Assembly: GCA_028023455.1 (NCBI GenBank)
Contig: JAQFVV010012496.1
Location: 3,969,764 to 4,033,763 of the forward strand
Direction of reading: 5' to 3'
Length of the DNA stretch: 64,000 bases
DNA from: Epiperipatus broadwayi
Taxonomy: Eukaryota; Onychophora; Udeonychophora; Euonychophora; Peripatidae
Within the stretch, counting starts at the first letter, position 1. Each line of letters opens with the position of its first letter. Positions 22,150 to 35,881 of the stretch are shown piece by piece. The notes below the pieces were generated by a model. It was given only the letters and a program-made list of their open reading frames with translations. It searched no databases and had not been told where the DNA came from. The position numbers and the translations under genes were made by a program.

Positions 22150-22370
22150 TGAGTGCCAAAACTGTGAGTGTCTGAATCGATTCTGGAACCTCCCAATCCC
22201 AAATCAGTGCTCTGCCAACAATGCCATGGTAACGTAAAATGCTAATGATGTTATTATTTTGGAGTTCATAAGAAGTTTAAGAACCAGAACTATGAGTTTT
22301 AGAATCAATTCTGGGATCTCCTAATCCCAAGTCATATGATCTACCAACTACGCTAAACCACATAGGGTAA
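22150..22370 (-). mobile_element. Family F tRNA-derived SINE, tandem pair
   Basis: Two tRNA-like segments lie on the minus strand. Each has GGTAGAGCA-type A-box remnants, TTGGGATT, and a B-box-like AATTGATTCTAGA or AATCGATTC. They repeat at about 110 bp spacing with ATAAGAACTTTGAG/ATAAGAAGTTTAAG between. The same arrangement recurs on the plus strand at 55.4-55.76 kb. Confidence 0.55.
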
Positions 22371-22439
22371 AAAAAAGCATATGACATTATCACTCGGAAG
22401 TTCATAAGATTATTTTTAATTCTATCCCATACCTATTTT

Positions 22440-22795
22440 TAAATGTCTTAAATGTAATTAAAGCAGATCTGAATTCAAAATTTCAAGCTCTCCACAGCTA
22501 TACACTTAACTTATACAACTGGCACACATGACCACATACATGCAAAATAGATAAAGAATCTCATATATACATATTTCTTGCTGAACTAGCCCTCACTAGT
22601 TGGTATATATATGTGGGAGATGATGGTCTGGACCAATTGATGAGTGGTTGTTCAGCACAAAATACGTATATTGGAGTTCCTTTATCTTTTCATATGCATG
22701 TGGTCATGTATGTCAGTGGTATAAGATAGAGCAGATAACCACGGAGAGCTTGAAAATCTGAATTCAGGTCTTTTCTAATTACATTAAGCTTAGTA
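22440..22795. mobile_element. Family A foldback, hammerheads decayed
   Basis: Head-to-head pair of A arms. The plus-strand motif at 22632-22675 has ACCAA, TTGATGA (C3 changed to T), GCAC, AAAA (G12 changed to A), ATACGTAT, A, TTGGA. The minus-strand one near 22575-22604 has CTAGTGA for CTGATGA. Both are probably inactive. Confidence 0.65.
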
Positions 22796-23049
22796 TCAAC
22801 AATATATTTGTATTTGAATATTTTAAATGTCTTACAAATGTAGTCTTCATTTATTACCTAATAATTATTTATATGCAAACATGAAATAACAATATTAATA
22901 AGGTTTTAAATACATATTAATGTTATATAAAAGGCTGCAGCCTTATAGAATAAATGAATTTAATCACAGTGAAAATTAAAATTATTTATTCATAAACACA
23001 GTTTTTAGTTTCACTAGAATTAAAATACCAATTTGAAAGCACAATCAAG

Positions 23050-23200
23050 TAATGTACCAAACTCTCCATATAAAAGTACCACCATGTACAAGCCTTTGTA
23101 ATCCAAAGCTCCTCACAGATAAATCACAAGCTAGTAACTAGTCTGGGAATGATAAATGAGTAGGGATTGTTTGCACAAATCTTCCTGAATCTAATCCCTA
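23050..23200 (+). repeat. Family B fragment with degraded hammerhead
   Basis: ACCAAACTCTCCATA matches the B end. GCTCCTCACAGATAAATCAC, AAGCTAGTAACTAGTCTGGG keeps the stem I sides and ACTAGTC, but the box is CAGATAA and GAAA is GTAA. It is an old dead copy. Confidence 0.55.
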
Positions 23201-26200
23201 TCTAGTGCTTACTCATTCAACATCTCCACAAAATGGTCACAATCATCAATAATTGGTATGAGAGACTAAATCATCAAATATAATGAATAAATATATAAGA
23301 ATAAATGAGATCCAATGAGTAAGAGCAGAGAATCAGCATGGACAAAAACACAAGGTGCATCTCCAGCATTATAGAAAACAATAATCATTAACACATAAGC
23401 AATCAACAAACAGTCAACCATCATAAAATCAACAATCAGTTTTGTAATTGGATTTAAATAAGATACACTATAAAGCAGGTTATTTATCTAGCCACTGTCA
23501 AACCCATGGTAGAATATAACACACACAATAATCAGGCTAGTTATTTATCCACTGCCAAACTTGACAAAATATAATACAATTCTTTAGATTCACACCTTTA
23601 ACTCATAATAAAAAAATAATGGTGGATACTGATACATAGTGATTGTTGTCAATGTCCTGGCCATATAGTATCATTAGTGCACAGGCTGACTATAAATTCA
23701 ATGTCTAAATAAAAACAAAATGTAATAAAGGGATTTTAAAGGTGATACCTTTGTGCCATCCAGAGCTATCATCTGGATGTCCATACACAAACATAAACCT
23801 CTACATCCATATAACTAACTGTTATGCTCTAATCTAGCTCAGACAAAAAAACTATGAATTGTCACTGTGAGCAAAAGATAAATGAATACAACAGCTTATT
23901 CTAATATATTTTAAAATAACTTTATAGGGATAATCTGAAAACAATCCCCTCAAACTTTAAGCTGTATTCAAATCAAGTCTCACACACACTGCATATTTTT
24001 TAGAAAAGATAACTAGAGAATTAAGACATTAACACTAGAGCAATTGTATGAACAATTATTTAATAAACTAACTGATGAATAATTAAAAAATTAAAAAATG
24101 GCAAGATAACATGATAATTTAAATTTCTGCATTCTTATCAAAAAGTATAGTTTCATAAAACAATAATTAATCAGTTGATTTTTATTCCTTAAAATAATTA
24201 ACTTTTGCTTGTATTAAATTATTTATTTGCATAACAAAGTTGGAAAACAATTTTCAATCAGAAATAAGAGCATTTTAAATCAAATGAAAAAAACACGTCA
24301 AATTAAAAAAAATTAAATTACAAAAAAAAAAAACTCTTACAATTATAAAAAAAATCAAATGAATAAAAGAAACTTTTAATAAAATTATTAGTTAATATCA
24401 ATCTCTACTTAATTTAAAAACTACTTTATAAATTTAACGTGCACATTTAAAGAAAAAAATAAAATACCTTATACCATGATTTTCATTTTCTTTGGAGTTC
24501 TTCTTTGCATTCATAATTTACAATTTTCCAGATAGATGTTCTTCTTAAAGACTTTTTAATTCCAAATTGATGCACACAGTTATTTCCTTGTTTTCATTAT
24601 GATATAAATTATTTCAAGCTAGTGCACACAGCAAGAATTTATCCATTTTCTTTCCAATAAAATTCCCAGGTCAGGCTAATAATACATAGAGACACTCAAG
24701 TTCATGGTTAGAAACAAGGGTTCAGATTTCTTAAAAGCATTTTTCTCCCCCAGTAAATCCTTCTAGTATGGCAGGTTTTATGGAGGAAGATGACATTTAA
24801 CTTTTAGCTAAACTTGCCACATGGTTTTCATTTAGAAAACATTTATAAAGAGTTGATCTTTTGCATCTGCTTCCTTTTTTATCAGCTGAGTCAGGAATGA
24901 CTGCTTCTTACAAGACACTTAGATCTTCTGATTACCATACATAATTTTGGAACAAATATATATCTGAAAAATCACAATCCTGTCTCTTACCTGACCAAAT
25001 TAAGCATTAACCAATTAGGTCTATATTTTAAAAAAAGAATTGTTCAATTGATTCTTTCTTTCTTTTTTAATGACAAAACAAGTAAAAAATTCCCACATAT
25101 TTGTTTTCTTATGTTGAAAATGAATTAATATTTTAAGTACATTTTTCTTACACCAAAAGAAAAACAAGATAATCAGTTAATTACACTGATTTAATAAATA
25201 CTGTTTGTTTTATTGAAAAAGATAAGGAGAAAAAATATTTAAAATTAAATTTAACAAAATGTTAAAAAATTTTCCTTTCTTTTCTTTTGAAACTTTATTT
25301 TTTTATCTCTCTTAAAAGCTAGAATTAAAATTGCTATAGAATTTACTGAAGATAAATTTTTGTCTCCGTACATTTTTCAAAATTAAAATCAACATGGTAA
25401 GTAGTTAAAATTATTGAAGAGAGACAACAAAAAAAATTATTTATTTGATTTTATATTTCTCTCTCTCTTTTACAACTATTTATAATTCATTAAAATAATC
25501 ACATTACTGTTTAAAAAATTATCTAGAATTTTCATATTATTATTTGATAAGAAAAAAAACATTAAATGAATGAACTATCCATTATTATTAAAAATATATA
25601 GAAAATTAAATATTATTATTAATTAAATCTAAATTTAAACTTAACACATACCATTTTTATGGGAGTATACTTGGGTTTTTATTAATTCACTCCCTAGTGA
25701 CAATTTGACAAGCATTATATTGCAAAATGCATATTTTTCTATGCACCTTATAATATAAAATTTTAGTTCAAAAAAATTTGATAGTTGGCAAGAAAATCAA
25801 AAAATTCTTCTAAACAAAAGAATTAAGCTTAAGTGAAGTTATTGTATTATGGCAGGGGCATAAAACATCATATCTTTTATGACATTGTTTAAAGAAAATG
25901 GTTTGAATGACCAAAATGTGTTTATTTGTGAATTTATTACAATTTTAGATATTTTTTACAATAATTTACACAATATTTATTAGATATCAAGAAATATAAA
26001 TTTTTAATAACTTATTTTGAATGGAAATACTTTTTTTTAAAAATAAAATGTTATATTAGCAGATAACATAAATATAGCCTGAAGCTATTTAAAAGCTTAG
26101 CTTTTATGTCAGCAATATAATTATGAGTATGAAAATATCATAATTTTACAATAAATATTGAAAAAAATGAAACTTTTAAAAGGGATTTCATTAGATATAA

Positions 26201-27000
26201 CAAATAAATACATAAACATTCAGATTTTTAAAAAAATCTGAAATAACAAAGATTTCATTGATTTTGTAAAATGAAAATAATCGTTCTAGAAATGATGATG
26301 TGTAATCTTTTTGTTTTGATTACAATCTCATTTTTTTAATATTTATTGACAAAATACAAACATTTAAATTTTATTTCAATAGTAAACAAATATCTACCAA
26401 ATGAAGTCAAATTTATTATTTTCTGATAAGTAATAATGGTTTAATCTTATATTTTACATTGAGTGTGAGAACAAAGAAAAATGTCAAAAAAAAGCTGGAA
26501 TATTAGAGGCTTAAGAAGTTTATACTATTTTCATGACTAGTCTATTATATTGCCATATATGTGTATAAAAATAAATGAGAAAATAGCAAACACCCCAATA
26601 AACAAAATTATAATGAAATAAATATAAGAAATAAAACCAAATTAAGAATACAGAAAGTTAATAAAAAATATTAAGATAAATATAGTGAATATTAAACACT
26701 TAAATATAAAATGATAAAATAGATATACATGATATAATAAAATGTATAAAATATAAACAAAAAATTACAATAAATATATACATAGGAAAAACAAACATTT
26801 CAATTCCAGAATTTAAATGATCCAAATACACAAAAGTATTATATTGATATACATGGAAAAAATACAGGACATGTATTTGAGAATAATATGTCTTACCAAA
26901 ACTAAAATAGAAAAAAAATAAAAAAGCTTTTTAAGTAAAATATAAATCCAAAAATAAATAATGAGTCTGGAATGAAATTATTAAAGGTTAAATAATTATG
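23201..27000. other. AT-rich stretch without recognisable gene
   Basis: No frame beyond about 60 codons, no tRNA-like box pair and no hammerhead core. Some G+C-richer patches near 23.6-23.8 and 24.65-24.9 kb could be parts of exons or old repeats, but I find no splice-bounded open frame. Confidence 0.5.
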
Positions 27001-27004
27001 GTAT

Positions 27005-27560
27005 ATATTAGAAGGGACTTAAATTCAGACTTTCAAGCTCACTACATCTATCTACTCCAGTTTATACAATCAATACACATGACCACATACATATAAAAAA
27101 GATAAATGATCTCCAATATAGTTATTTTGGCTGAACCAGGCTGAACCAGCACTCTTCAGTTGGTGCAAATCACTTTTGTTCACACATATATACAGTCAGT
27201 GCTTAGTTTAAGATAGGAAATCTTTAAATTTTAATGGACGAGTTTCAATATTCTCCACCCTCCAACTCTCCAGTCATCCATAACATTTAAAATCCAAGAA
27301 CTGAACATTAGGAGCTCTTATTGATGCAACGTTATTGTTATATTCATGTTGACTTTAAGCCATTCTGACACCCCACATATAGGACCTTAAAATTTCCATT
27401 TAAATATCCAGAAGAGAGTTGGACAGATTACAGGCAGAATGTGTAATATTTAAATATATGTATATTGTCGATACTAAACTTAATGTGATTAGAAGAGACT
27501 TGAACTCAGATTTTCAAGCTTTGCTTGAAAGTATGAGTTTAATTCCCTTCTACTTAAATT
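27005..27560. mobile_element. Family A element, degraded
   Basis: AATTCAGACTTTCAAGCTC, CAATACACATGACC and CAGTGCTTAGTTTAAG are A landmarks. The minus-strand hammerhead region (about 27113-27165) has ACCAA, CTGAAGA and GTGC, but then a duplicated TGGTTCAGCC and AAAATAAC in place of GAAATAC, so it is not functional. A second inverted end lies at 27485-27555. Confidence 0.55.
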
Positions 27561-27825
27561 AAGTTTAGTATAGACAATATAGATGTATTTAAATATTATA
27601 TATATATAGTTTATGTACAAATAAGAGTCTAATAGAAAAGAATGACAAAGATATATATAATACATAAATAATAATAAAACTTTAATTATTAAATTTATAT
27701 ACTTTGGTGACAAAATAAATCATAAAAATGGAAATAAATTATTAAATACAGTTTTTTTTAACCCTTGGAATATTTATAATTTTAATTATAAAAATAATTC
27801 TAATGCTTAAAAATGTTAAACAAGT

Positions 27826-28057
27826 TAAACAGGCAAAACTCACTATACGTATTGCCACACACAGCAAGCTAGAGTAATCAATGGATGCCAGAAGGCTTGT
27901 GCATAAAATGCCCACTCATCCACTAGATGAGGATTTTATGCACAAGCCTTCTGGCATCTATTGATTGCTGCAGCTTGCTGTGTGTGGCAATACGTATAGT
28001 GAGTTTTGCCTGTTTTAACAACAGTTATACACAAGCATAAGAGGTGGTGATCATGTG
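27826..28057. mobile_element. Family B foldback without hammerhead, 13-bp TSD
   Basis: Flanked by ATGTTAAACAAGT at 27813-27825 and 28058-28070, a clear duplication. The arms, AACAGGCAAAACTCACTATA to its complement TATAGTGAGTTTTGCCTGTT, meet at a short centre (CCACTCATCCACTAGATGAGG) in which the hammerhead has been lost. The right tail AACAGTTATACACAAGCATA...GATCATGTG lies outside the arms, as in other B copies. Confidence 0.8.
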
Positions 28058-28070
28058 ATGTTAAACAAGT

Positions 28071-31000
28071 ATTATAGAAAAAATTTCAAAAAAGAATTTA
28101 AAAAAGAGTTAATATGTAAATTAAAATTATAAATAAAATAAAGGTCTCTGAAATAACATAATTTAAACTTTTTAAAAATAATATTAAGTTAAAAGCAATT
28201 TAAATAGCATATTCTAAAGTAATAAATAACATATTTAAAAGTAATAAATTGATAATAAAATGTTAATAAATTATAGTCTGTGTAGATATGTAGATGTATG
28301 AAGTGTATGTATATATATATATATATTTGTATATATACGTGCACATAGATGTAAAATATTTTTAATATTTTGAAAAATATATAGGTATGTATAAAGTTTA
28401 CGTAATAAAAATGTATGATAATAACAATAAATGTATATTTATATGTATATATATGGACATTGCAAATTAGGCGTATTTTATATATGTGTACATAATAATG
28501 CAATAGGACTGTATTTTATAGTTTTAAAGAAAACTAGTAAATAATTAAAAGACTGTAAGATAATTAAATTGATTAAAACATTGTAAAATGTGCAAAGAAG
28601 AGTAAAATTTTATAGAAAATTGATATGAATAATACAAGAAGAATGAGAAACGGTATCGAATTATATGAAAGATGATTATATAGTGTAAAAGATTAGCCTA
28701 TTTATTTTATGCTGAACAACATTTATCAAATTTTAATTCAACTTTGCAAAAAGATTTTGATATTCACTCATATGATTTTATATATTCTAACCCACTTGTT
28801 TCTTAGTAATTTAAATTTATTTTTATTTCTTTATTACTATTTGCACTTTTCGCCATTTCTAACCCAATATTAATTTATTAGTTTAGTTTATTTGCACTTG
28901 TGACACTAATTTTTCAGTTTGTGGTTAAGGCAACCAAAATCAAAGCAACATATCCATTAATTTTCCAATATGATCTAAAATACTTTTCATATAATACAAT
29001 TGTACATTCAATTCTCTTAAACCATGCCACGATTGTAATAACAACAATAATTGATCACTTATTAATTTAAAGAATAATTATAATAATATTAATCTCAGGG
29101 TTCTTTGTTTCATGTAAGGAAATGCTCGGCAGTATTGTGTTGTCGCAAATGACTGGCATTCTGGTCGGCTATAGGAAACATTTATTTTACTTAAATTCAA
29201 TGTGTCTTCATCTCTCATATCCACTGCTATATTATTTAAAGAGATGATAATTCTAATTCAATAATGACGTATAATTTTGAATAACACAGCCTTTTTTTTT
29301 TTTTTTCAGAATCTCAGTCAGAATAATAAAAAGACAAGGGTGCTTTTTGTGTCCTTCCATCATCCATGACAACACAATAATATAACTAAGATTTATTACT
29401 TAGACAATTTAACTAGATGGGAATGGAATAATGTGCAACCAAAGTTAATGGTTTGGGAATAAATTCATTTTTTTTTTTTTTTTTTTTATACAAAGGTGAA
29501 TGTTTAGTCTTAAGTTTTCAACTCCATAAATAATTATCATTAAACTAAAATATAATGACATATTCCGATCTGCTTAACTTTATTTATCTGGTATATTAAG
29601 TTTTTAAGAATTTGGAATGATTTCGGACTCAAGAAAAGGTTTTGCAAATATTGTGCAAACACTTATATTTAGCATATAAAAACAAAAAAATGAATCTACA
29701 ACAAATTTTAAAAAGACTATCATTTATTATTATCACAAAAAAAAAAAAATATATGAACATTTATTCAATAATCCCATAGTAATACCAAAATATAAAATAT
29801 AACTGACATTAATCTGTATACTCTTTTGGTTATGGACTAGAGGTTACTACTTCTCCTGTATGCAATCATATGGATTGACTAACTAAAGTACATTTCATTA
29901 CCAATACATTGTTTACTACATTTTGGTAACCTTGTAGAAGCTTTTATTCAAAATTATTGACTAACTATTTTTTTTTTTTTTTTAAAATGATTAATCCCAT
30001 CATATGCAATACGCAAAATATTAAATTTATTTCTAATACATTTACTTTATTTATGGTCTTTAATGGGATAACCTATTCTAATTATAGGCCAGTTATCCGA
30101 AGTTACACTTATCATCTTACATTTAACTTAATGCTAACTTAAGTTATGATACAAATATTATTCATACGTATAATTTTAAATATGAGTATTATTTAATTAC
30201 TAACCAGAATTAAATATTGCATTTGAATATTCCTTCAGTAAATAAGAGTTTTAAAACTACGCAATTTTAATTACTTTCTCCATTGATTTACTTGTCAAAT
30301 ACTAGCAATATTTAGCAGCACAATACAGATATTGACCTTAGTTACTAACGCACTATTTATACTAAAGTGGATCTTTAGGAACTAACACCTCCAATATACC
30401 TTTATTTTGCCCCAACTTTCAAAATTAAGCACAATAATCAACACCTTCCATGGTGGAGCTATCTTTATTTTCACATGAGGAATATGGAATAACTACGAAG
30501 GTCTGTAAAGTAATCTACTACATTAAAATATTTTGGTGGTTTCTTGCCTCTTACTTGGGCATACAACGAACACACACCAAATACAATCCTCTCCTGGGAT
30601 TTAAATGAATGAAGCATACTAAATGCTAGATAAATTCTTGATCGTCCTATCTATGAGAATCGATCACTTGGGCTATAAACATACCCGAACATTATATTTA
30701 AAATCTTCCTCTCATGGAAAACAAAGCTTTTGGGGAGATCATTTTTCATCCCACAAAATAAATACATTATAATTATTACCTATGCGAATATTAAGCATAT
30801 ACCAATGCTATATCTGGGCAGGATAAGTAAATACACTGATTATAATAAACTTATGTTACCGTGTATACTTTGATCAACATCTGAAATCAATGGACATCAT
30901 AGAATAAAAGTATAATAATTTTAATTTTAATAAAGGAACATTCAAAAATAGTTGGTAGCATACTATCTTAAACTAAATAAAGTGGATGTGTTATTTAAGA

Positions 31001-33390
31001 ATAATTAGGAATAAATTCCTCAATTAATACAGTATAAATTCGTTTCAAAACTTTAACAAGAAATATTTTGTTATAGCATTTTTTTTTTTTTTTAGTTACT
31101 TCTGATAATTTTCAATATTTATTTCACCCCTTAAATATCTAAATATTTTTCTTTTACGTATCTAACATACAAAATTTCTACCTACAATTGTATGTAATAA
31201 TTAAAACATATTTTATAGATTTTTTTTTCTTTCGTGTTAAATATCAACTTAACCTATAATAATTATATTAAAACATACCTTTGTCATTACAAGGCTATTA
31301 AATATCACTTGACCATACAGACTTTAACCTATGTGATATAACAAAAAAATACATATCATTTATAACTTAGTTTTAAACAATCATTAATTAACAAGTGCAT
31401 ACTCTCTCATTAGAAAATGTTTTTCTGTTGAGCAATTGGTCCAGGTGAAGAGCTTTATCCAGTCGTATTTCACGAAGCAAGTTTAAAAACAATAAACGCA
31501 TGGTATTATTTCCTTTAAATAAAAGTTTTCTCTTATTTTGTGCGTTTAATAAATTAGGTAAAGAAATATATAGCAGAATTGAAGATTAATTCTTACTTGA
31601 ATTAAACTACTACAATTTTGGGATCCAAGAAAATAAAATATACATATTCTAACATAACGAACAGTTGACGATAGACGATAAACATACACAATATTTTTTT
31701 TTTTTTATTGACGATACGTATGCTTATTAGCTAGCTTATTTATGGATGAAAATGCGCAATTTTCCGAGAGATTATTATGATAATAACTGCAGTCAATTTA
31801 CGTGTACAGGAAGTTTTAATAATTCCAACTGATGTATAATATAATATATCATTTATTTTTATCATTAAGTCACTAAGATATTTGGTTTTGTTCATACTTT
31901 ATGAATTGTAATTTTTTTTTTTTTTTTTAACGGTAACTTCTCCGTAAGAATGCCCCTATATAACTTTTCCTATATTTACTCTGAGAAAGTTTATATATAT
32001 TTTTTTTTATTTTTTTTTTTTAAAAAATATACAGGTGCATAATTTAATCTTATTTATCATTATTATTATTTCCAGACAATTCTTGGTGAATAAAACATAT
32101 TTTAACGTATGTAACTACATTACTTGTAAAGGCAGACAATATTGAGAAAGAGCGCGAAAATGTTTCTAGTTGATTTTCCTTGGTTTCAAAATATTTCTTT
32201 CAATTATTATTATTTTTTTCTATACCAAGAAAAAATCAATAAATGACATAAAGTTAATAAATAATTAATATTCTCTTGGAAATAGCTTCTTTTCCTTAAT
32301 TTAGATATAATAGAATTTTTCGTGACTCTTTTAGTTACATCTGTCATTTTTGAACTTTAGCGTGAGACAATAAACTTTTAAGTATAAAAGGTCTTTAAAT
32401 AGGTAGATGGCAAAGAAAATCAGGATATCTTATCAAAAAATTTTTAGCCACACATTATATTATTAAAATTTTACTTTGATTACATTTATTTCTGAAAAAT
32501 AAAATGAAAAAATTGAGTTACCAAATTTCAGCACTGTTCCTTTCTTGAAAACTAAAAGCAGACTATATTTTTCAAAAAAAATGATCTTGATTATGAAATT
32601 GGTTGTTTCATTTTGTTGTTGTTTTTTTTTTATTTTTTTTACTTTAGCGACCTCTTCCAGAAAAATAATCATTTGATTATAACATAAACAAAAGAAAGGA
32701 AAAACCTATTACAATCATATAGTTTTAGTATTATTTACCTGGATTACAAAGTAATTTGACAATATAAAAAAAATAATAAATACATTAAATTAACAATCAG
32801 TGATGTATAATTCTTTAAACATTATATTTTTTTTCTTTCTTTTTTTTTTTTTTACAAAAAGAAATTACCAGAAGTTATTGTGCTTTATGATAAGACACTC
32901 ATCCACTCTCCCCTCTACCCATCCAAAATCAATTACTGTTTAGCTTTTATACCATATTAATTTGCTCTAATTATTAATATCTCAATTAAATTATTCATGT
33001 TCTTTCTTTAAAATGACATTGAGTTATTAAATCTATTAGTTATTCACCCAAAACATGCCAAAGTGAGTGAATAGCATACTTTATTAATCAATTATTACTA
33101 TTGTTATTTTATCTTTTTATTTCTTTAAAGAATAGCATTGTTTTCCTGCAGAAATAATGCCAAGTAAACCAAGTGTCAATAACACTAGGTTACAATATAT
33201 ATAATAAATTTTCAATTTCTGAAGCAATAATTTAAAAAATATATATATAGAGTATAAATATTGTTTTTAAATATATATATAAATTGTTTTTAATAATTTT
33301 TGATTACGTATAACTTTTTAAACTGAACTATATATTTATTTTATTGTATAGTATTATATTATATTATAATATTATATAATAATATATTAT
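28071..33390. other. AT-rich stretch without recognisable gene
   Basis: Many A and T homopolymers. The longest frame (28189-28503, minus) is a Tyr/Ile-rich translation of TATA-type sequence, not a protein I recognise. I see no repeat family member here, which makes it the quietest part of the window. Confidence 0.5.
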
Positions 33391-33451
33391 AGAAGTAAAC
33401 TTGGTTGGAATGCTTTTGGTAAAAATAATTTTATATTAAAAGAAAATATGT

Positions 33452-33792
33452 TAAAACAGGCAAAATGCACTATACGTATTGCCACACACAGCAAGCTAGA
33501 GTAATCAATGGATGCCAGAAGACTTGTGTGCAAAATCCCCATCTAGTGCCTACTCATCCAATAACCCCAGACTAGTTTCTGGCTTGTGGTCTTCGTCAGT
33601 GAGGAGCCTTGAATCTGAGAGCACTGCACCTAGATCTTAGAATCCAAATGCAACTCTCCAGCAGCCACCTTTTCTCTCCACTTAACTATAAAACTATGAG
33701 ACTTAAACTGAAAACACCTTAATGTTTTCAATGCAAGCCCATTAGCTTATATAGCCACAAACTAGTCTGGTCATGTGATGTTTATTAGCTTA
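33452..33792. mobile_element. Family B hammerhead element with 9-bp TSD
   Basis: 341 bp from TAAAACAGGCAAAATG to the tail, CATGTGATGTTTATTAGCTTA. It carries the hammerhead on the minus strand, then a unique part (TGAGAGCACTGCACCTAGAT) also found in the 57.8-kb copy. The 9-bp duplication in a known host repeat shows it moves as a discrete unit. Confidence 0.8.
33564..33605 (-). ncRNA. Type I hammerhead ribozyme, family B
   Basis: Minus strand: stem I TCCTCA with TGGGG (5 pairs, one wobble), core CTGACGA, weak stem II GAC/GCC with loop CACAA and an A-A mismatch at its base, GAAA, stem III ACTAGT, C17. Predicted cleavage is after GUC. Stem II has one extra mismatch here, so activity may be low. 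Confidence 0.6.
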
Positions 33793-33905
33793 AAAATATG
33801 TCTACATGTTTGATAAGGAAGGTTTTTAATAAATCTGTTTTATCATTTCATTGAATCTGAGACTTGGACACTAATAGAAGAGTAAACCAAAGATTTCAGA
33901 TCACA

Positions 33906-35225
33906 TATATTCCGATCGTTAGCCCAAGTCACTAGCTCAGTGGAGATGCAGAGATAAAAATCTATATCTTAATTTATATCTTAAATATCAGTAAATAAAA
34001 GCCACTGCCAGAAATTAACACATAAAAATATTTATTTACGCACATATAAAATAACATTTAAATTTTGAGGAATAAGTTTAACATTTTAGATTTTTATATT
34101 AACTTTTAATTTTACATTTAACTAAGTTTCAATGAGTTTAATATTTTATTTAGATAGTCAAGTATGAATAGACTACATAGATCTGCATTTGAAAAGAAAA
34201 TATTCTTCCCTGATTTAACCTTAGGCAACACAAATTTTGCAATCAAACTGGCGCCAATCCATCTGATACAGTCATGTATTCAATGTAGCATGATACAACA
34301 ACACAAAATACTATACTGTCAGGAATGTACATCTGATCAGTAAGTAGATTAGAGAAGACATTGTCTCTCCACCAACAGGAATGTGACATCTGTTGGCAAG
34401 TAGAACAATAAACAAAAAACTCCATAGGAATGAACTGCGGTCTTCTGCCAACTTACCAACCCATCCATAGGCAAACAGAAGGTGAGTGGCATATATCTAT
34501 AATCCTGCCTGTAGCGGACCTCATACTACATCTACAATTACACAAATATATCCAATCCATTGAACCAATTCAACTACGAAATGAATAACCTAAGATTACC
34601 CTCCCTTAATATAACTTTACAAAACTATATAGCCATTCACGCCCGACTTAAATTTAACATTTAAATACGTTTGCACAGATTTGTTTAAATACGTTCGCAC
34701 AGATTTGTTTAAAAATGTTGGGTATAGATCGATTACATAGATTCCACAGTCAAAAACATTTCAAAATAAACATAAATGATCAAAATACAAAATTATTGAT
34801 ACCGACAATCGCAGAGGGAATTTTATAAGTAACCCAATAGTATTCACCATAAGATACTTGCGTTGTCACCAATAACTTAAAAAACATTCGAATAAATACA
34901 TTTTAGATACCGTACGGTATCATTATTTATCGAATGTCTACATATTTTGATCAAATATGAAAACCAAAATATCATTAACCGCGAACGAATCCATGCAAGC
35001 GTCTATAAACAACTTAAATTTCATGCATTTAAATAATCTTTACAATAAGAAAGAAAAAAATGGAAATGATGTTTATCAATCGGAAAACATATACAATTAA
35101 ACATTATTAATTTGATTTAAAAACTTACAAAAGTCAGATAAGAGTCCGTTTTAACATTTAAGTTGGCTTGTTTATCAATTTATAAAACTTGATGAAAGTT
35201 CTTAATTGATTTTAATAATTGTTCA
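33906..35225. other. No recognisable gene; one G+C-richer patch
   Basis: 34230-34560 is richer in G+C and holds a 60-codon minus-strand frame (34243-34425, MEFFVYCSTCQQMSHSCW...) with four Cys but no family I know. The rest is AT-rich. The patch could be an exon or an old repeat, and I cannot decide. Confidence 0.4.
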
Positions 35226-35377
35226 TTTTATATAGCTTATGGTAGAAGAGTCCAGGTTCCTGTTTTTAATTCCCGCGATGCCTCCATCGGAAGATAATGT
35301 TCTGGAGATGGCAATAGCTGGTTCAAGGTATCACAGTCTTTTCATTTTTCTTTCTTTTTAAATAGAGAGTGTGGTGT

Positions 35378-35879
35378 GTGCGTCCTACCGCACCTCTCAA
35401 ACACACCATGCTGGAACTGTCCGAAAAAACTGTATTTCCCTTTTTATAGTAAATCTCCAGATTGAATGAACAAAGACGTCACTAATCCAAATTTTCGTTC
35501 GGGTCCGGGCTGAGGCTTGGTGCTTCCATTGGTCAAGCTAAAATCTCTTTATTCTCTTATCTAATTTACTCTCTGACTTTTTAATTAGACAGCTTTTGGA
35601 TAATTAATAAACAATCATTTCCATTTACAGATTACAGGAATTAATTAATACCTGTTTTTATTTTTACTTACGTTATTTCTTTTTTAAACTATTTTTATAT
35701 TTAAATCTTCTTTTATAAAAAAAAATACATTCAAATACCTTTTTTTATTTATTAAAAAAAAAAAATTTTTAAAGTTTAGCAAACATTTTAATTTTAGCGT
35801 TTAGTTTTTTTACTTTTATTTGCGAACTTTTAAGTTTTTATTTTAAATTAATGTAACGACATATTTATATATCGTTACA
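35378..35879 (-). repeat. LTR-like fragment with promoter, related to the 8-kb element
   Basis: On the minus strand it starts TGTAACGATATATAAATATG, TCGTTACA. This is the same terminal hairpin style as the LTR at 8152 (TGTAACG...CGTTACA). After an A-rich stretch it reaches CCAAT, CRE and TATA boxes about 430 bases in, comparable to the TATA at about 370 in that LTR. I do not find the matching 3' end, so this is a truncated or different LTR. It could instead be a host promoter. Confidence 0.35.
35410..35545 (-). promoter_or_regulatory. Candidate Pol II promoter (CCAAT, CRE, TATA)
   Basis: On the minus strand, in order: CCAAT in TTGACCAATGG (35528-35532), GTGACGTC, a cAMP-response-type element (35475-35482), and TATAAAAAG (35440-35448). 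Transcription would start near 35410-35415. The surroundings are G+C- and CpG-richer than the rest of the region. No convincing exon follows, and the first ATG (35409) opens only 28 codons. Confidence 0.4.
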
Positions 35880-35881
35880 AT

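Larger units (their letters stand above)
33395..33905 (+). mobile_element. RTE fragment interrupted by a family B insertion
   Basis: 33395-33451 (TTGGTTGGAATGCTTTTGGT) and 33802-33905 (AAGGAAGGTTTTTAATAAAT) are collinear with the RTE copy at 15.90-16.03 kb and were contiguous before insertion. The interrupting DNA at 33452-33792 is flanked by AAAATATGT on both sides (33443-33451 and 33793-33801). Confidence 0.8.

Noticed and set aside
24640-24910. Possible exons in a G+C-richer patch
   Set aside because: Short frames only, and splice-like AG and GT sites do not bound any open stretch I could defend.
28189-28503. A 104-codon Tyr/Ile-rich frame
   Set aside because: It comes from ATATAC-type low-complexity sequence. 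No domain or membrane pattern beyond composition.
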